Shown here: positions 34,618-43,172 of the stretch, in pieces
Layout of the letters: the number at the start of each line of letters is the position of its first letter
Numbering within the stretch: the stretch's first letter is position 1
NCBI RefSeq assembly: GCF_000424385.1
Contig: NZ_AUJU01000021.1
Location: 1-64,000 of the forward strand
Direction of reading: 5' to 3'
Length of the DNA: 64,000 nucleotides
Origin: Butyrivibrio sp. LC3010
GTDB taxonomy: Bacteria; Bacillota; Clostridia; Lachnospirales; Lachnospiraceae
Position numbers and translations under genes: made by a program
The notes under the pieces: model-generated
Database searches by the model: none
The model's input: the letters and a program-made list of their open reading frames with translations, nothing else
Told to the model about the DNA's origin: nothing

Positions 34618-34905
34618 TTATGCCTCGGCGTTAGCAAGAACAGCTTTTGCATCCTCTATTTCTTTTGCTCTTTCTTCAGCATATCTCTTTTCGTTGATCT
34701 CTTTGGCATCAGCGCTGATATCCTGACAGTTCTCCTTGATGTTTGTGTAGGTCTCAAGGCAGGTGTCTTTGCATCTGTATACCGCAGCGGTTATATGTGT
34801 ATAGCATTTTTTTGCATCCTTGCTGGAAAGAGCTTTAACCCCTACTGTACCAAGTGCGAAACCGCAAGCTACTTTTCCTATTGTGCTCCAACTGATCATA
34901 AACAA
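34618..34905 (-). CDS. DUF6110-family small membrane-anchored protein
   Basis: A 95-residue protein: an N-terminal hydrophobic helix with small-residue spacing (GKVACGFALGTVGVKAL), then SSKDAKKCYTHITAAVYRCKDTC and a highly charged Glu/Lys helix (residues 55-93). The pattern matches DUF6110 proteins, which usually sit beside a P-type ATPase as here (2-base gap, same operon). The membrane helix plus coiled tail suggests a scaffold or partner for the ATPase. GGA-rich ribosome site upstream on this strand. Confidence 0.8.
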   Translation of the reverse strand: MFMISWSTIGKVACGFALGTVGVKALSSKDAKKCYTHITAAVYRCKDTCLETYTNIKENCQDISADAKEINEKRYAEERAKEIEDAKAVLANAEA

Positions 34906-35096
34906 TCCTTTCTGTACTTGGAAATGTACACAATTAATTTAATAGGTTTAATTTTAATTATATATCAGGAGGAGGATTGAAGATACAAATAGCTCATGAG
35001 AATTTTTATCAAAAAGACATGATTGTTTCTTTATCAGATTGTAAGTTGATGCTAACATTAAAGGGGAGTGATTGATGGCGGGAGGATAATAAAAAG
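34906..35096. promoter_or_regulatory. divergent promoter region, ATPase operon / AraC gene
   Basis: A 191-base interval between the DUF6110 start and the AraC gene. It is very AT-rich around 34930-34970 (TTAATTTAATAGG, TTTAATTTTAATT), giving -10 candidates in both directions. At 35051-35060 lies GCTAACATTA, identical to the right half of the palindrome at 16461-16470 and sharing GCTAAC with 36134-36139. Control of both operons by one regulator is possible. Confidence 0.45.
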
Positions 35097-36086
35097 ATGA
35101 TTGTCACAAATGAAAATCATAAGGGAATACAGCAGATAGATTTTGTTATTCGCGGTGAAGATTACAAAAATGATGGAAAAATGAAATGGATGGTGTTGAA
35201 TGACAATATTTTTGTCGGATATATAGACATATATTCAAGATTTCTTCCAAAAAGCATTTTTACGACATTTTCCACAATAAATGAGGGAAAAACACCAATT
35301 AAGATCAACTACTGTTTTCGTGGCCGTTGTGAAGTCAAGCTTGGCTCAGGTGCTACAACCTTTGTAGTGGGGGATGAACTTGCAATAGACTATGGAACTG
35401 CCAATAATGACGAAGAGGCTTTTTTCTATCCCTCATCGGAATATGAAGGGATAGAGATAATAATCTTTCCTGCAAAAGAAATGGGGAAAGAACTTACTGA
35501 ATTGGGTGGCGCAAAAACGATAAAAGGAATCACAAGTAAATTTTCAGACCGGACAATACCGCTTATAACAGTGTCTGACAATCGGATAAAAAGATGCATG
35601 GAAGACATCAGGGAGGATATCTTGAACTTCACGGATGAAAAGCTTTTAGAGACAGATGTTATTAAGATCCTGCTCTTACTGAAAGGTGTATCTTTTGATG
35701 CTGATAAAAGAAGAACATTCTGTACCGGTTCCCAGGTAGATATAGCCAAAAAGGCATTCGAGATGGTGAATGGGGATCTTTCAAAAAGATATTCTGCTTC
35801 AGAACTCGCATCTGTTTTTGGTGTTAGTGAATCCTCACTCAAGAACTATATAAGGGTTGTCTTTGGCAGAGGATATAAGGAACTGGTAAATGAGACCAGG
35901 ATGAAAAAGGCTGCTGATCTCATTATAAATAGTGAAAAAAGCATGGGTGAGATAGCTGAATCCGTGGGCTATCAGAACCAGTCAAGGTTTTCGGAAGCAT
36001 TTCTCAAATATCACAAAGTGTTACCGATGGAATACAAAAGAATGCACTACGTTGCTAAAAAGGATAAAAATACTATTTTGTTATAG
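35097..36086 (+). CDS. AraC-family regulator, next to ABC transporter pair
   Basis: A 329-residue AraC regulator. The N-terminal ~200 residues include a cupin-like segment (TPIKINYCFRGRCEVKLGSGA, near residue 63). The C-terminal DNA-binding domain has YSASELASVFGVSESSLKNYIR and MGEIAESVGYQNQSRFSEAFLKYH. Such YbtA/PchR-like regulators often sense siderophores or metals delivered by neighbouring ABC systems. It precedes two ABC half-transporter genes by 110 bases and is divergent from the metal ATPase operon. Confidence 0.88.
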   Translation: MIVTNENHKGIQQIDFVIRGEDYKNDGKMKWMVLNDNIFVGYIDIYSRFLPKSIFTTFSTINEGKTPIKINYCFRGRCEVKLGSGATTFVVGDELAIDYGTANNDEEAFFYPSSEYEGIEIIIFPAKEMGKELTELGGAKTIKGITSKFSDRTIPLITVSDNRIKRCMEDIREDILNFTDEKLLETDVIKILLLLKGVSFDADKRRTFCTGSQVDIAKKAFEMVNGDLSKRYSASELASVFGVSESSLKNYIRVVFGRGYKELVNETRMKKAADLIINSEKSMGEIAESVGYQNQSRFSEAFLKYHKVLPMEYKRMHYVAKKDKNTILL

Positions 36087-36123
36087 AAAATGCAGATGTA
36101 AATAGCTAGAATCATGTATTGAT

Positions 36124-36139
36124 GTTAGCTAATGCTAAC
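36124..36139. promoter_or_regulatory. palindrome GTTAGC-N4-GCTAAC before ABC operon
   Basis: GTTAGC (36124-36129) and GCTAAC (36134-36139) with a TAAT centre, 57 bases before the first ABC transporter start. It is the same arm sequence and spacing as 16451-16466, 20 kb away. Position and symmetry fit an operator. The similarity to DtxR/IdeR-like iron-repressor sites is only partial. Confidence 0.65.
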
Positions 36140-36196
36140 GGTGACTGGAGAATGGAGTTGTTGCTGATTTTATAACGGGCGGAGAGAGAGGAGAAG

Positions 36197-37996
36197 ATGG
36201 AAAAGAAGAAAAGCGTTATTACGCAGCTGTTTGAATATGCAGGAAATCATAAGTATTTTACGATCAGTTCCTGGATACTTGCGGCCATAAGCGCTCTTGT
36301 GGCACTGGCGCCATTCTATTATATATGGCGCATCATAAAAGAAGTTGTGGAGGTAAGGCCTGATTTTTCCAAAGCGACGCATATAGTATCCTACGGATGG
36401 AGTGCTGTGGGAATGAGCCTTCTGGCCATGGCCATATATATTGCAGCACTTATGTGCTCTCATGTGGCAGCCTTCAGGGTTCAGGCAGGCATGAGAACTG
36501 CCATGATGGAACATGTCATGAAGCTTCCCATGGGGTACATTGAATTCGAGGGAAGCGGAAAGATAAGAAAGATAGTAGCAGAGTCGAGCGCTGCAACGGA
36601 AACCTATCTGGCACACAGCCTTCCGGATAAGGCAGTAAGCTACGCAACGCCGGTTGGCCTTATTGCCATGCTCCTTATTTTTGACTGGAAGATAGGCCTT
36701 ATATGTCTTATCCCTGCGGCTCTTGCATTTGTCATGATGGGCGGCATGATGGGTGAAAAGATGCAGAATGATATGAAGGAGTATCAGAACGCTCTGGATG
36801 AGATGTCTGCAGAAGCTGTTGAATATGTCAGGGGTATTCCCGTTGTTAAAACCTTTGGTCAGTCTGTTTTTTCTTTTAAGAGATTCAAGGAAGCAATTGA
36901 TAAATATGAAAAGTGGACGATAACCTACACAATCGGCATGAGAATGCCTATGATTGGTTTTACCACTGCGGCGAATGCAGTGTTCGCAGCACTTGTAGCC
37001 TGCAGTTTCATTTTTGCCAGAAATGGCGTAGCTGATACATTTCTTTATAATATTCTCTTTTACATCATAATCACGCCGATACTTACTGTTACTCTCATGA
37101 AGGTGGCATACGCCGGGGAGAGCCAGATGATTGTGGTTGATGCATTGAATAGAATGTATTCTCTTTTGGATGTTCAGCCCCTTGAGGAGACGTCAAATCC
37201 TAAGAAGCCGGCAGACAGCAGTATAGTCATGGATGACATAGTCTTTTCTTATGATGAAAATAAAGGCAATGCTATAGATGGCATAAGTCTGGACATAAAG
37301 CCGGGTGAGCATATTGCCTTTGTGGGACCTTCAGGTGGTGGCAAGACAACCCTTGCATCACTTATCGCAAGGTTCTGGGATGTGAAGCAGGGAAGCATCA
37401 GGATCGGAGGAGCGGATGTAAGAGATATTTCATCAAAAGAGCTGATGAAGAACGTTTCTTATGTTTTTCAGGATAGCAAACTTTTAAAGATGTCGATCCT
37501 TGATAATGTCAGGATGGGCAGAGAAGATGCCAGCGATGCTGAAGTTATACAGGCACTTAAGGATGCAATGTGCTGGGACATTATCGAGAAGTTACCTGAG
37601 GGGATAAATACAGTAATTGGAAGTAAAGGTACCTATGTGTCCGGTGGAGAGGCGCAGCGAATCTCCATAGCTAGAGCTTTTCTTAAGGATGCACCCATAC
37701 TGATCCTCGATGAAGCCACTGCTTTTGCTGATCCGGATAACGAGATGATGGTTCAGAAAGCCTTTGCGAATCTTTCAAAAGACAAGACAGTTATCATGAT
37801 AGCCCATCGCCTTTCTACAGTCGTTAACGCAGATAAGATCTGTGTCATAAAGGATGGAAAGATAGCTGAAAGTGGAAAACATGAAGAGCTGCTTTTAGCC
37901 AAGGGAATCTATAGTCACATGTGGAATGAGTACCAGAAATCTGTGGGCTGGAAGGTTGGTAAGGGGGCCAAAGATGATAGAAAAATTACAGCATAA
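36197..37996 (+). CDS. ABC half-transporter (permease + ATPase), first of pair
   Basis: A 599-residue fused protein: six membrane helices over residues ~1-320, then an ATPase domain with Walker A GPSGGGKTT near residue 376, signature VSGGEAQRIS near residue 479, and Walker B ILILDEATA. It forms a heterodimer with the next gene (23-base overlap). Clostridial pairs next to an AraC regulator resemble the YbtPQ/IrtAB type, which carry siderophores, but direction and substrate cannot be read. GGAGAGAGAGGAG precedes the ATG. Confidence 0.9.
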   Translation: MEKKKSVITQLFEYAGNHKYFTISSWILAAISALVALAPFYYIWRIIKEVVEVRPDFSKATHIVSYGWSAVGMSLLAMAIYIAALMCSHVAAFRVQAGMRTAMMEHVMKLPMGYIEFEGSGKIRKIVAESSAATETYLAHSLPDKAVSYATPVGLIAMLLIFDWKIGLICLIPAALAFVMMGGMMGEKMQNDMKEYQNALDEMSAEAVEYVRGIPVVKTFGQSVFSFKRFKEAIDKYEKWTITYTIGMRMPMIGFTTAANAVFAALVACSFIFARNGVADTFLYNILFYIIITPILTVTLMKVAYAGESQMIVVDALNRMYSLLDVQPLEETSNPKKPADSSIVMDDIVFSYDENKGNAIDGISLDIKPGEHIAFVGPSGGGKTTLASLIARFWDVKQGSIRIGGADVRDISSKELMKNVSYVFQDSKLLKMSILDNVRMGREDASDAEVIQALKDAMCWDIIEKLPEGINTVIGSKGTYVSGGEAQRISIARAFLKDAPILILDEATAFADPDNEMMVQKAFANLSKDKTVIMIAHRLSTVVNADKICVIKDGKIAESGKHEELLLAKGIYSHMWNEYQKSVGWKVGKGAKDDRKITA

Positions 37997-39707
37997 GTAC
38001 GCGCTCTCCGAGCAGGGAGCAAAAGATATGATAAAGGCATTTGCCGCGTGCACTCTGGCAAATCTGGCACAGATGATGCCTGTGGGAATACTGTTTATGA
38101 TGACCGGGGATCTTTTGAATGGAGCACTCCCCAAAAATCATCTCGTGATATTTATTGCAGGATCAATAGTCTGCCTGTTTCTTGTGGCATTTACAGAGTA
38201 TTTGCAATATAACGCCACTTTCTTTTCAACTTATATTGAGAGCGGCGTCAGAAGAAGGTCTTTGGCAGAAAAACTGAGGAAGATTCCGCTTTCTTTTTTC
38301 GGAAAAAAAGATCTTGCGGACCTGACAAATACTATCATGGCAGACTGTGCAATGATTGAGACGGCTTCATCTCATTGGCTTCCTGAACTTGTGGGGGCAT
38401 TTATTTCTACCACCCTGGTCGTGATAAGCCTGTTTTTCTTTGATGCAAGAATGGCGCTGGCAGCCGTATGGGTCCTTCCTGTTGCTTTTTTCATTGTATT
38501 TACATCAAGAAATGTAATTCATAAAGTTAACAGAAGAGGAAGCAGATATAAGGTTGAGTGCCTTGATGGAATACAAGAGGCGCTTGAGACTGTAAGGGAT
38601 TTAAAAGCATATAATGCGCAGGATGCCTATATGAAAGGCCTTAATAAGAAGATAAAGGCTGTAGAATCCCATAACATATTTGCAGAGTTTATAAATGCAG
38701 CCTTTGTCTGCAGTGCCCAGATGATATTAAAGCTGGGGATTGGAACTGTGGCAGTAGTGGGATCGGCACTTCTTTTAAAGAATGAGGTGAGCGTTATCAC
38801 CTTCTTTATGTATCTTCTTGTAGTGTCCAGAATGTATGAACCGCTTCAGATAGCACTTCAGAATTTTTCTGCGCTTATAGCTACTGATACCCAGTGTGAG
38901 AGAATGGATGAGATCCTGTCTCACTATGAGCAAGACGGCGTTGATGTCATGACGAACAATGGGTATGATATTGAATTTAAAAATGTTCGGTTTTCTTATG
39001 AGGATGGAGAGAGTGTATTAAGCGATGTTAGCTTTACAGCAAAACAGGGCGAAGTTACGGCACTTATAGGGCCTTCAGGCGGAGGAAAAACTACTGTATC
39101 ACGACTTGCTGCAAGATTCTGGGACATTGATGAAGGAAAGATCACCGTTGGAGGAATGGACATCTCAAAGATCGATCCTGAAAAACTTCTTTCCATGTAT
39201 TCCATAGTATTTCAGGATGTAACGCTGTTTAATAATACTGTTCTTGAAAATATCCGAATCGGTAAGAAAGAAGCTACAGATGAAGAGGTAAAAGCGGCTG
39301 CCAGACTGGCGCATTGTGATGAGTTTATTGAGAAATTACCTGAAGGATATAACACACTTATCGGAGAGAATGGCTCTGAATTATCAGGTGGAGAACGACA
39401 GAGAATATCGATAGCAAGAGCTTTTCTTAAGGATGCCCCTATTATACTTATGGATGAGGCGACAGCATCACTTGATGTAGACAATGAATCTCTCATCCAG
39501 GAAGCAATCAGCGACCTGATAAAGGACAAGACGGTTCTTATAATTGCCCATCGTATGCGTACGGTCGATGGCGCAGATAAGATAGTAGTGTTGAAAAATG
39601 GAACGGTAGCCGAGTCTGATGCCCCATCAAAACTGCGAGGGAAGGATGGGATTTATAACCATATGTTGTCTGTTCAGATGCAGTCTGAAAACTGGAAAAT
39701 GGCATAA
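37974..39707 (+). CDS. ABC half-transporter (permease + ATPase), second of pair
   Basis: A 577-residue half-transporter. The ATG at 37974 is preferred over 37926 because AGGGGG lies 8 bases upstream and the longer form would add residues read mainly from the first gene's frame. Six membrane helices, then Walker A GPSGGGKTT, signature LSGGERQRIS, Walker B ILMDEATAS. It overlaps the first transporter gene by 23 bases, so the two are translated together. A strong terminator follows at 39817. Confidence 0.9.
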   Translation: MIEKLQHKYALSEQGAKDMIKAFAACTLANLAQMMPVGILFMMTGDLLNGALPKNHLVIFIAGSIVCLFLVAFTEYLQYNATFFSTYIESGVRRRSLAEKLRKIPLSFFGKKDLADLTNTIMADCAMIETASSHWLPELVGAFISTTLVVISLFFFDARMALAAVWVLPVAFFIVFTSRNVIHKVNRRGSRYKVECLDGIQEALETVRDLKAYNAQDAYMKGLNKKIKAVESHNIFAEFINAAFVCSAQMILKLGIGTVAVVGSALLLKNEVSVITFFMYLLVVSRMYEPLQIALQNFSALIATDTQCERMDEILSHYEQDGVDVMTNNGYDIEFKNVRFSYEDGESVLSDVSFTAKQGEVTALIGPSGGGKTTVSRLAARFWDIDEGKITVGGMDISKIDPEKLLSMYSIVFQDVTLFNNTVLENIRIGKKEATDEEVKAAARLAHCDEFIEKLPEGYNTLIGENGSELSGGERQRISIARAFLKDAPIILMDEATASLDVDNESLIQEAISDLIKDKTVLIIAHRMRTVDGADKIVVLKNGTVAESDAPSKLRGKDGIYNHMLSVQMQSENWKMA

Positions 39708-39816
39708 ATTTACCCCCAGGGGCTGATCTACAGGACATGCAATTCAATGATAGTCTCATTGGATTTAATATACATTTTTAGTAATCTTGGAATCTGAGGT
39801 AGATGACATTGTACAG

Positions 39817-39869
39817 AAACAAGCTGATTAACAGAATATACTGTTAATTGGCTTGTTTTTTGTTATAGT
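39817..39869 (+). terminator. strong terminator fused to a promoter
   Basis: Bases 39817-39834 and 39841-39858 form an 18-bp stem (two G-U pairs) with a 6-base loop, followed by TTTTTTG. The right arm contains TGTTAA (39842-39847) and 16 bases later TATAGT (39864-39869), a promoter layout for the GNAT gene at 39898. The same layout recurs at 57828-57877 and, decayed, at 53757-53800. Confidence 0.75.
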
Positions 39870-39897
39870 AAAAATATGTTATTGTTGGAGGACGATT

Positions 39898-40446
39898 ATG
39901 GAGTTTGGGGAAATTTCTATTAAGGATAAACTTGGCAGAACTGTAATACTAAGAAATGCAAGGCCGGAAGATTCAGCGGCTCTTATAGAGTATCTGAAAA
40001 CGACTAGTGCCGAGACGCCTTATCTGATCAGAGAACCTGAAGAAATCACAATTACAGAGGAACAAGAGAATCAGTTTATTAAGGCTAAGATAGATGCAGA
40101 GCGTGAGCTTATGCTAGTTGCCTTTATTGATGGCAAACATATTGGTAATTGCTCCCTTATGAGCATTGCACCATATAAGAGGTACAGCCACAGGTGTGAT
40201 GTTGCAATTGCTCTATACAAAGAATACTGCGGATACGGTATAGGAAAAGCTATGCTTCAGACTGTACTTGATGTTGCAAAGAGCATAGGCTATGAGCAGG
40301 CAGAGCTTGAAGTTATGGCAGAGAATAAGGATGCCATTGCTATGTATGAGAAGTTGGGATTTGTGAAGTTTGGTACATTTCCTGATAACATGAAATATGC
40401 TGATGGATCCTATATGGATGCATATTGGATGATGAAGAAACTTTGA
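39898..40446 (+). CDS. GNAT family N-acetyltransferase
   Basis: A 182-residue GNAT. The N-terminal LRNARPEDSAALIEYLKTT segment, the ALYKEYCGYGIGKAML acetyl-CoA loop near residue 113, and NKDAIAMYEKLGFVKFG are all present. The ATG at 39898 has TTGGAGGA 8 bases upstream; the open frame reaching back to 39853 runs through the terminator and is rejected. Transcribed from the promoter embedded after that terminator. Confidence 0.9.
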   Translation: MEFGEISIKDKLGRTVILRNARPEDSAALIEYLKTTSAETPYLIREPEEITITEEQENQFIKAKIDAERELMLVAFIDGKHIGNCSLMSIAPYKRYSHRCDVAIALYKEYCGYGIGKAMLQTVLDVAKSIGYEQAELEVMAENKDAIAMYEKLGFVKFGTFPDNMKYADGSYMDAYWMMKKL

Positions 40447-40483
40447 GAAGGTCATCTTAATGAAGAAGGGACAGTATTATAGT

Positions 40484-40512
40484 TTGACAGTACCGGAATT
40501 TTTAAGTACTAT
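40484..40512 (+). promoter_or_regulatory. promoter of the SMR transporter leader
   Basis: TTGACA (40484-40489) and TACTAT (40507-40512) are exactly 17 bases apart. Transcription would begin near 40519, about 115 bases before the SMR start codon, leaving a long structured leader. Confidence 0.75.
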
Positions 40513-40530
40513 CAGTACAGTTGAATTTTA

Positions 40531-40632
40531 AGGACGCCCACTGCTACCGAGTAGTGGGATTAACGTCATTCCGTTACCGTTAGGTCTTAGCAGGTAGTGG
40601 AATGGCGTATTTAATTATATGGAGGTCTTCAA
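40531..40632 (+). promoter_or_regulatory. structured leader, candidate guanidine-type riboswitch
   Basis: The leader can fold as a three-way arrangement. ACGCC (40534-40538) pairs with GGCGT (40604-40608) and closes two hairpins. One is CCCACT-G-CT/AG-T-AGTGGG (40537-40558) with an ACCG loop. The other is CATTCC (40567-40572) with GGAATG (40599-40604) over a large TTACCGTTAGGTCTTAG loop. The downstream gene is a SugE/Gdx-like SMR exporter, the usual target of guanidine riboswitches. I cannot match it to a specific class consensus by eye. Confidence 0.5.
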
Positions 40633-40953
40633 ATGAAGTGGATTTATCTGTTTATTGCAGGAGCTCTTGAAATAACATGGGCGGTAACAATGAAAATGTC
40701 TAACGGATTTACTGTGCTTATCCCATCAATTATTACCGGTGTGGGATATATAGCCAGTGCAGTGTTTTTGTCGATCGCACTTAGGCAGCTTCCTTTGGGA
40801 ACAGCTTATGCTATGTGGACAGGCATGGGAATCGTGGGGACTACGCTATTTGGGATTTTTCTTTTTCATGAGAAACTGTCAGTTCCACAGGTCATATGTG
40901 TTATTTTTATCGTAGTTGGAATTGCTGGATTAAAGCTATTGGTAAAGGAGTGA
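40633..40953 (+). CDS. SMR-family exporter, SugE/Gdx-like
   Basis: A 106-residue small multidrug resistance protein with four membrane helices. It starts MKWIYLFIAGALEITWAVTMK, with the essential membrane Glu13, and has LRQLPLGTAYAMWTGMGIVGT, the loop-helix motif of the SugE (guanidinium exporter, Gdx) branch. It works as an antiparallel dimer exchanging substrate for protons. TGGAGG lies 6-8 bases upstream. A structured 5' leader and the SMR type support guanidinium as substrate, by inference. Confidence 0.9.
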   Translation: MKWIYLFIAGALEITWAVTMKMSNGFTVLIPSIITGVGYIASAVFLSIALRQLPLGTAYAMWTGMGIVGTTLFGIFLFHEKLSVPQVICVIFIVVGIAGLKLLVKE

Positions 40954-40961
40954 GGTGCACT

Positions 40962-41438
40962 ATGTTTAGAAAGATGAGAAGATTTAAGCAACAGATTACA
41001 GATGAACAGTGTATTGAAGTATTGAAAAATGCAAAACGCGGAGTACTATCCCTGGTTGGTGATGATGGTTACCCATATGGTTTGCCAATTGACCAATGGT
41101 ACTGTGAAGAGGACGGGAAGATTTATTTTCATGGAGCTAAGGAAGGTCACAAGATTGATGCAATCAAGGCCTGCGACAAAGCCAGCTTCTGTACATGGGA
41201 TGAAGGCTACCGAAAGGACGGCGAGTGGGCTCTAAATATTAACAGCGTAATTGTATTTGGCAGAATCAAGCTTGTAGAGGATGAGGATACTGCAATAAAA
41301 ATATGTACTCATCTCACAAAGAAGTTCACAGATGATGAAGAGTATTTACAAAATGAACTGAAAAATGCACTACCGAGAGTACAGTGCCTCGAACTCATTC
41401 CTGAACATATGACAGGGAAACTGGTTAATGAATCTTAG
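40962..41438 (+). CDS. pyridoxamine 5'-phosphate oxidase-fold protein (NimA-like)
   Basis: A 158-residue flavin-binding split-barrel protein. It has KRGVLSLVGDDGYPYGLPIDQWY (about residues 29-51), IYFHGAKEGHKIDAI near residue 58, and NSVIVFGRIKLVED. This group includes nitroimidazole-resistance reductases (NimA) and related FMN proteins. The ATG at 40962 is taken instead of 40896 because AAGGAG lies upstream and the longer form overlaps the SMR gene. It is 8 bases after the SMR stop and so co-transcribed with it. Confidence 0.82.
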   Translation: MFRKMRRFKQQITDEQCIEVLKNAKRGVLSLVGDDGYPYGLPIDQWYCEEDGKIYFHGAKEGHKIDAIKACDKASFCTWDEGYRKDGEWALNINSVIVFGRIKLVEDEDTAIKICTHLTKKFTDDEEYLQNELKNALPRVQCLELIPEHMTGKLVNES

Positions 41439-41575
41439 GATATGGTAAAAGTCGTGAACCATTTAGGACTTATATTCGCCAACAGAACTATTGCAGAGAA
41501 ACGTGCAAACCATATTATAAATTCCTTGTATACAATGAGATGTACAGACTTTATGATGATAACGCAAAAATAGTA

Positions 41576-41604
41576 TTGACAGTGATTTGTCAGTTAATTA
41601 TACT
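41576..41604 (+). promoter_or_regulatory. promoter with inverted repeat at the -35 region
   Basis: TTGACA (41576-41581) and TATACT (41599-41604) are 17 bases apart, 42 bases before the lipoprotein start. TGACA (41577-41581) and TGTCA (41588-41592) form an inverted repeat around GTGATT, overlapping the -35 element; a repressor could bind here. Confidence 0.75.
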
Positions 41605-41645
41605 TGCAACTAAAAATTTTCAGAAAGAGAGAAACTATAGATTAA

Positions 41646-42122
41646 ATGAAGAAAGCAATACTTGTGGCATTTATGCTTACAATGACATTAGGAACAGTAG
41701 GATGCGGTGCGAAGAATGAAGACACCGATATAATTGGTGGAGCTTATGAGCCAACATCAATTTCTTTGCATTCAAACGAGAGTGAGCCTGTTATATTAGG
41801 AACGTGGCAGACAGCATCTATAGGTTATGAGGCTGATGGAGAGATGCAGCCTGAATACTATGTGCAGTTCACTGATTCAGAGATAATCTATGGACACAGG
41901 GAAAATGATGAGTTTGTTCCTGAATATGCGGATAGTATTTCAAAATTTGAGGAGCTGGGAGAGGGTGGCTATAAAATACAGGCTGAATCTGAAAGTGGAG
42001 TGCAGTATACTTATCAGTCCGCTGAGGGAGATGCAAATATTCTGGAATATTATGCAACATGGAATGAGGAAGAATTCTCAGATATGTACAGTGGCGGTTC
42101 ATCTCTTAGCAAATGTGAATAG
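41646..42122 (+). CDS. lipoprotein of unknown function
   Basis: A 158-residue protein with a lipoprotein signal peptide: MKKAILVAFMLTMTLGTVGC, where Cys20 in the lipobox (GTVGC) would be lipidated and anchored outside the membrane. The mature part has an ILGTWQTASIGYE segment followed by strands rich in Glu and Tyr, like lipocalin-type 'DUF-GTW' domains, but no family is certain. AGAAAGAGAG upstream is a weak ribosome site; the promoter at 41576 is strong. Confidence 0.75.
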   Translation: MKKAILVAFMLTMTLGTVGCGAKNEDTDIIGGAYEPTSISLHSNESEPVILGTWQTASIGYEADGEMQPEYYVQFTDSEIIYGHRENDEFVPEYADSISKFEELGEGGYKIQAESESGVQYTYQSAEGDANILEYYATWNEEEFSDMYSGGSSLSKCE

Positions 42123-42383
42123 TGGAGAAATATATTGTTAGATGAAGGTAGCAGCTTACCTATATCTGCGCATTCAAGTCTGATATAGCCAAGTTTGCTT
42201 ACATATATTTTTAACGATGAGCAGTCCTCCAACAAGTACAGCCGGGAAAAAATCGTAAGGAACGTGACCGCAAGTGTAGTTAAAAATATAATGATGTATG
42301 TCCGAAACATGAGTTAAAAGAAGAATAGTTATTCTGAACATGCATTTTACAATACCTGTAATCTCGACTAATGAGGATAAGGA

Positions 42384-42971
42384 ATGGATGACAGACTGAG
42401 AAGGCAAATGGAGTTTGCTTTGGAGATAGATAAAGAAAAGAATGTATTCAGGCAGACCCATCTGTCAGGAAAAGGCAGAAATGAAAATGATGCGGAGCAC
42501 GCATGGCATATGGCAATCATGGCATACCTGCTTAAGGAATACTCAAATAAGGATGTTGATATTTCAAGGGTCATGATAATGTGCCTTATTCATGACATAG
42601 TTGAGATTGATGCCGGCGATACGTATGCTTACGATAAAGAAGGGCTTGCTACCCAAAAGGAACGCGAGGATGCAGCTAAGGAAAGGATATTCTCGATTTT
42701 ACCTGATGATCAGAAAAAGGAACTGATAGCTCTTTTTGATGAGTTTGAGGAAAATGAGACTCCTGAATCAAAGTTTGCGCATGCTATGGATAACCTCCAG
42801 CCACTTATACTGAATAACAGTAACGGTGGAGGAGACTGGAGAGAGCACGGTGTCACCAGGGAACAGGTATATGGCAGGCAGTCAAAGACAAGAGAAGGTT
42901 CAGAAAAGCTCTATGAGTTTACAGATAAGATCATAAGGGAACATATCAGAAAAGGAAATATCAAAGGATAA
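42384..42971 (+). CDS. HD-domain hydrolase, YfbR-like
   Basis: A 195-residue HD-superfamily protein. Metal ligands: His in NDAEHAWHMA (about residue 38), the HD pair in MCLIHDIVEID near residue 70, and the late Asp in HAMDNLQP near residue 135. Short proteins with this order include 5'-deoxyribonucleotidases (YfbR). A second, different HD protein of this kind lies at 55629, and a third at 61262. AGGATAAGGA precedes the ATG. Confidence 0.88.
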   Translation: MDDRLRRQMEFALEIDKEKNVFRQTHLSGKGRNENDAEHAWHMAIMAYLLKEYSNKDVDISRVMIMCLIHDIVEIDAGDTYAYDKEGLATQKEREDAAKERIFSILPDDQKKELIALFDEFEENETPESKFAHAMDNLQPLILNNSNGGGDWREHGVTREQVYGRQSKTREGSEKLYEFTDKIIREHIRKGNIKG

Positions 42972-43172
42972 ATGCTGTATGAAATGGTTGGATTTTGGTA
43001 TGAAGTTCTTTCATACATATTGAATATAGCTGACAAAACTACGCAAAGTAGGAAATGTAACATTTTTCATCTCATATGTAAGATAAAGGTAGATAATCAG
43101 TTTGAAGATTCTGATTCTATCACGATATCGAATGAAAACCAAAACGAAGAAGTTGCAGAAGGAGGAAATGAA

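Noticed and set aside
40460..40531. 23-codon frame MKKGQYYSLTVPEFL before the SMR gene
   Set aside because: It overlaps the -35 and -10 of the SMR promoter, so it would not be on that transcript; no ribosome site of note.
41454..41573. Frame VNHLGLIFANRTIAEKRANHIINS before the lipoprotein promoter
   Set aside because: About 39 codons with protein-like character but no ribosome site and no recognised family.
42123..42383. Interval between lipoprotein and HD gene
   Set aside because: No convincing promoter, hairpin or coding frame; left without a feature.
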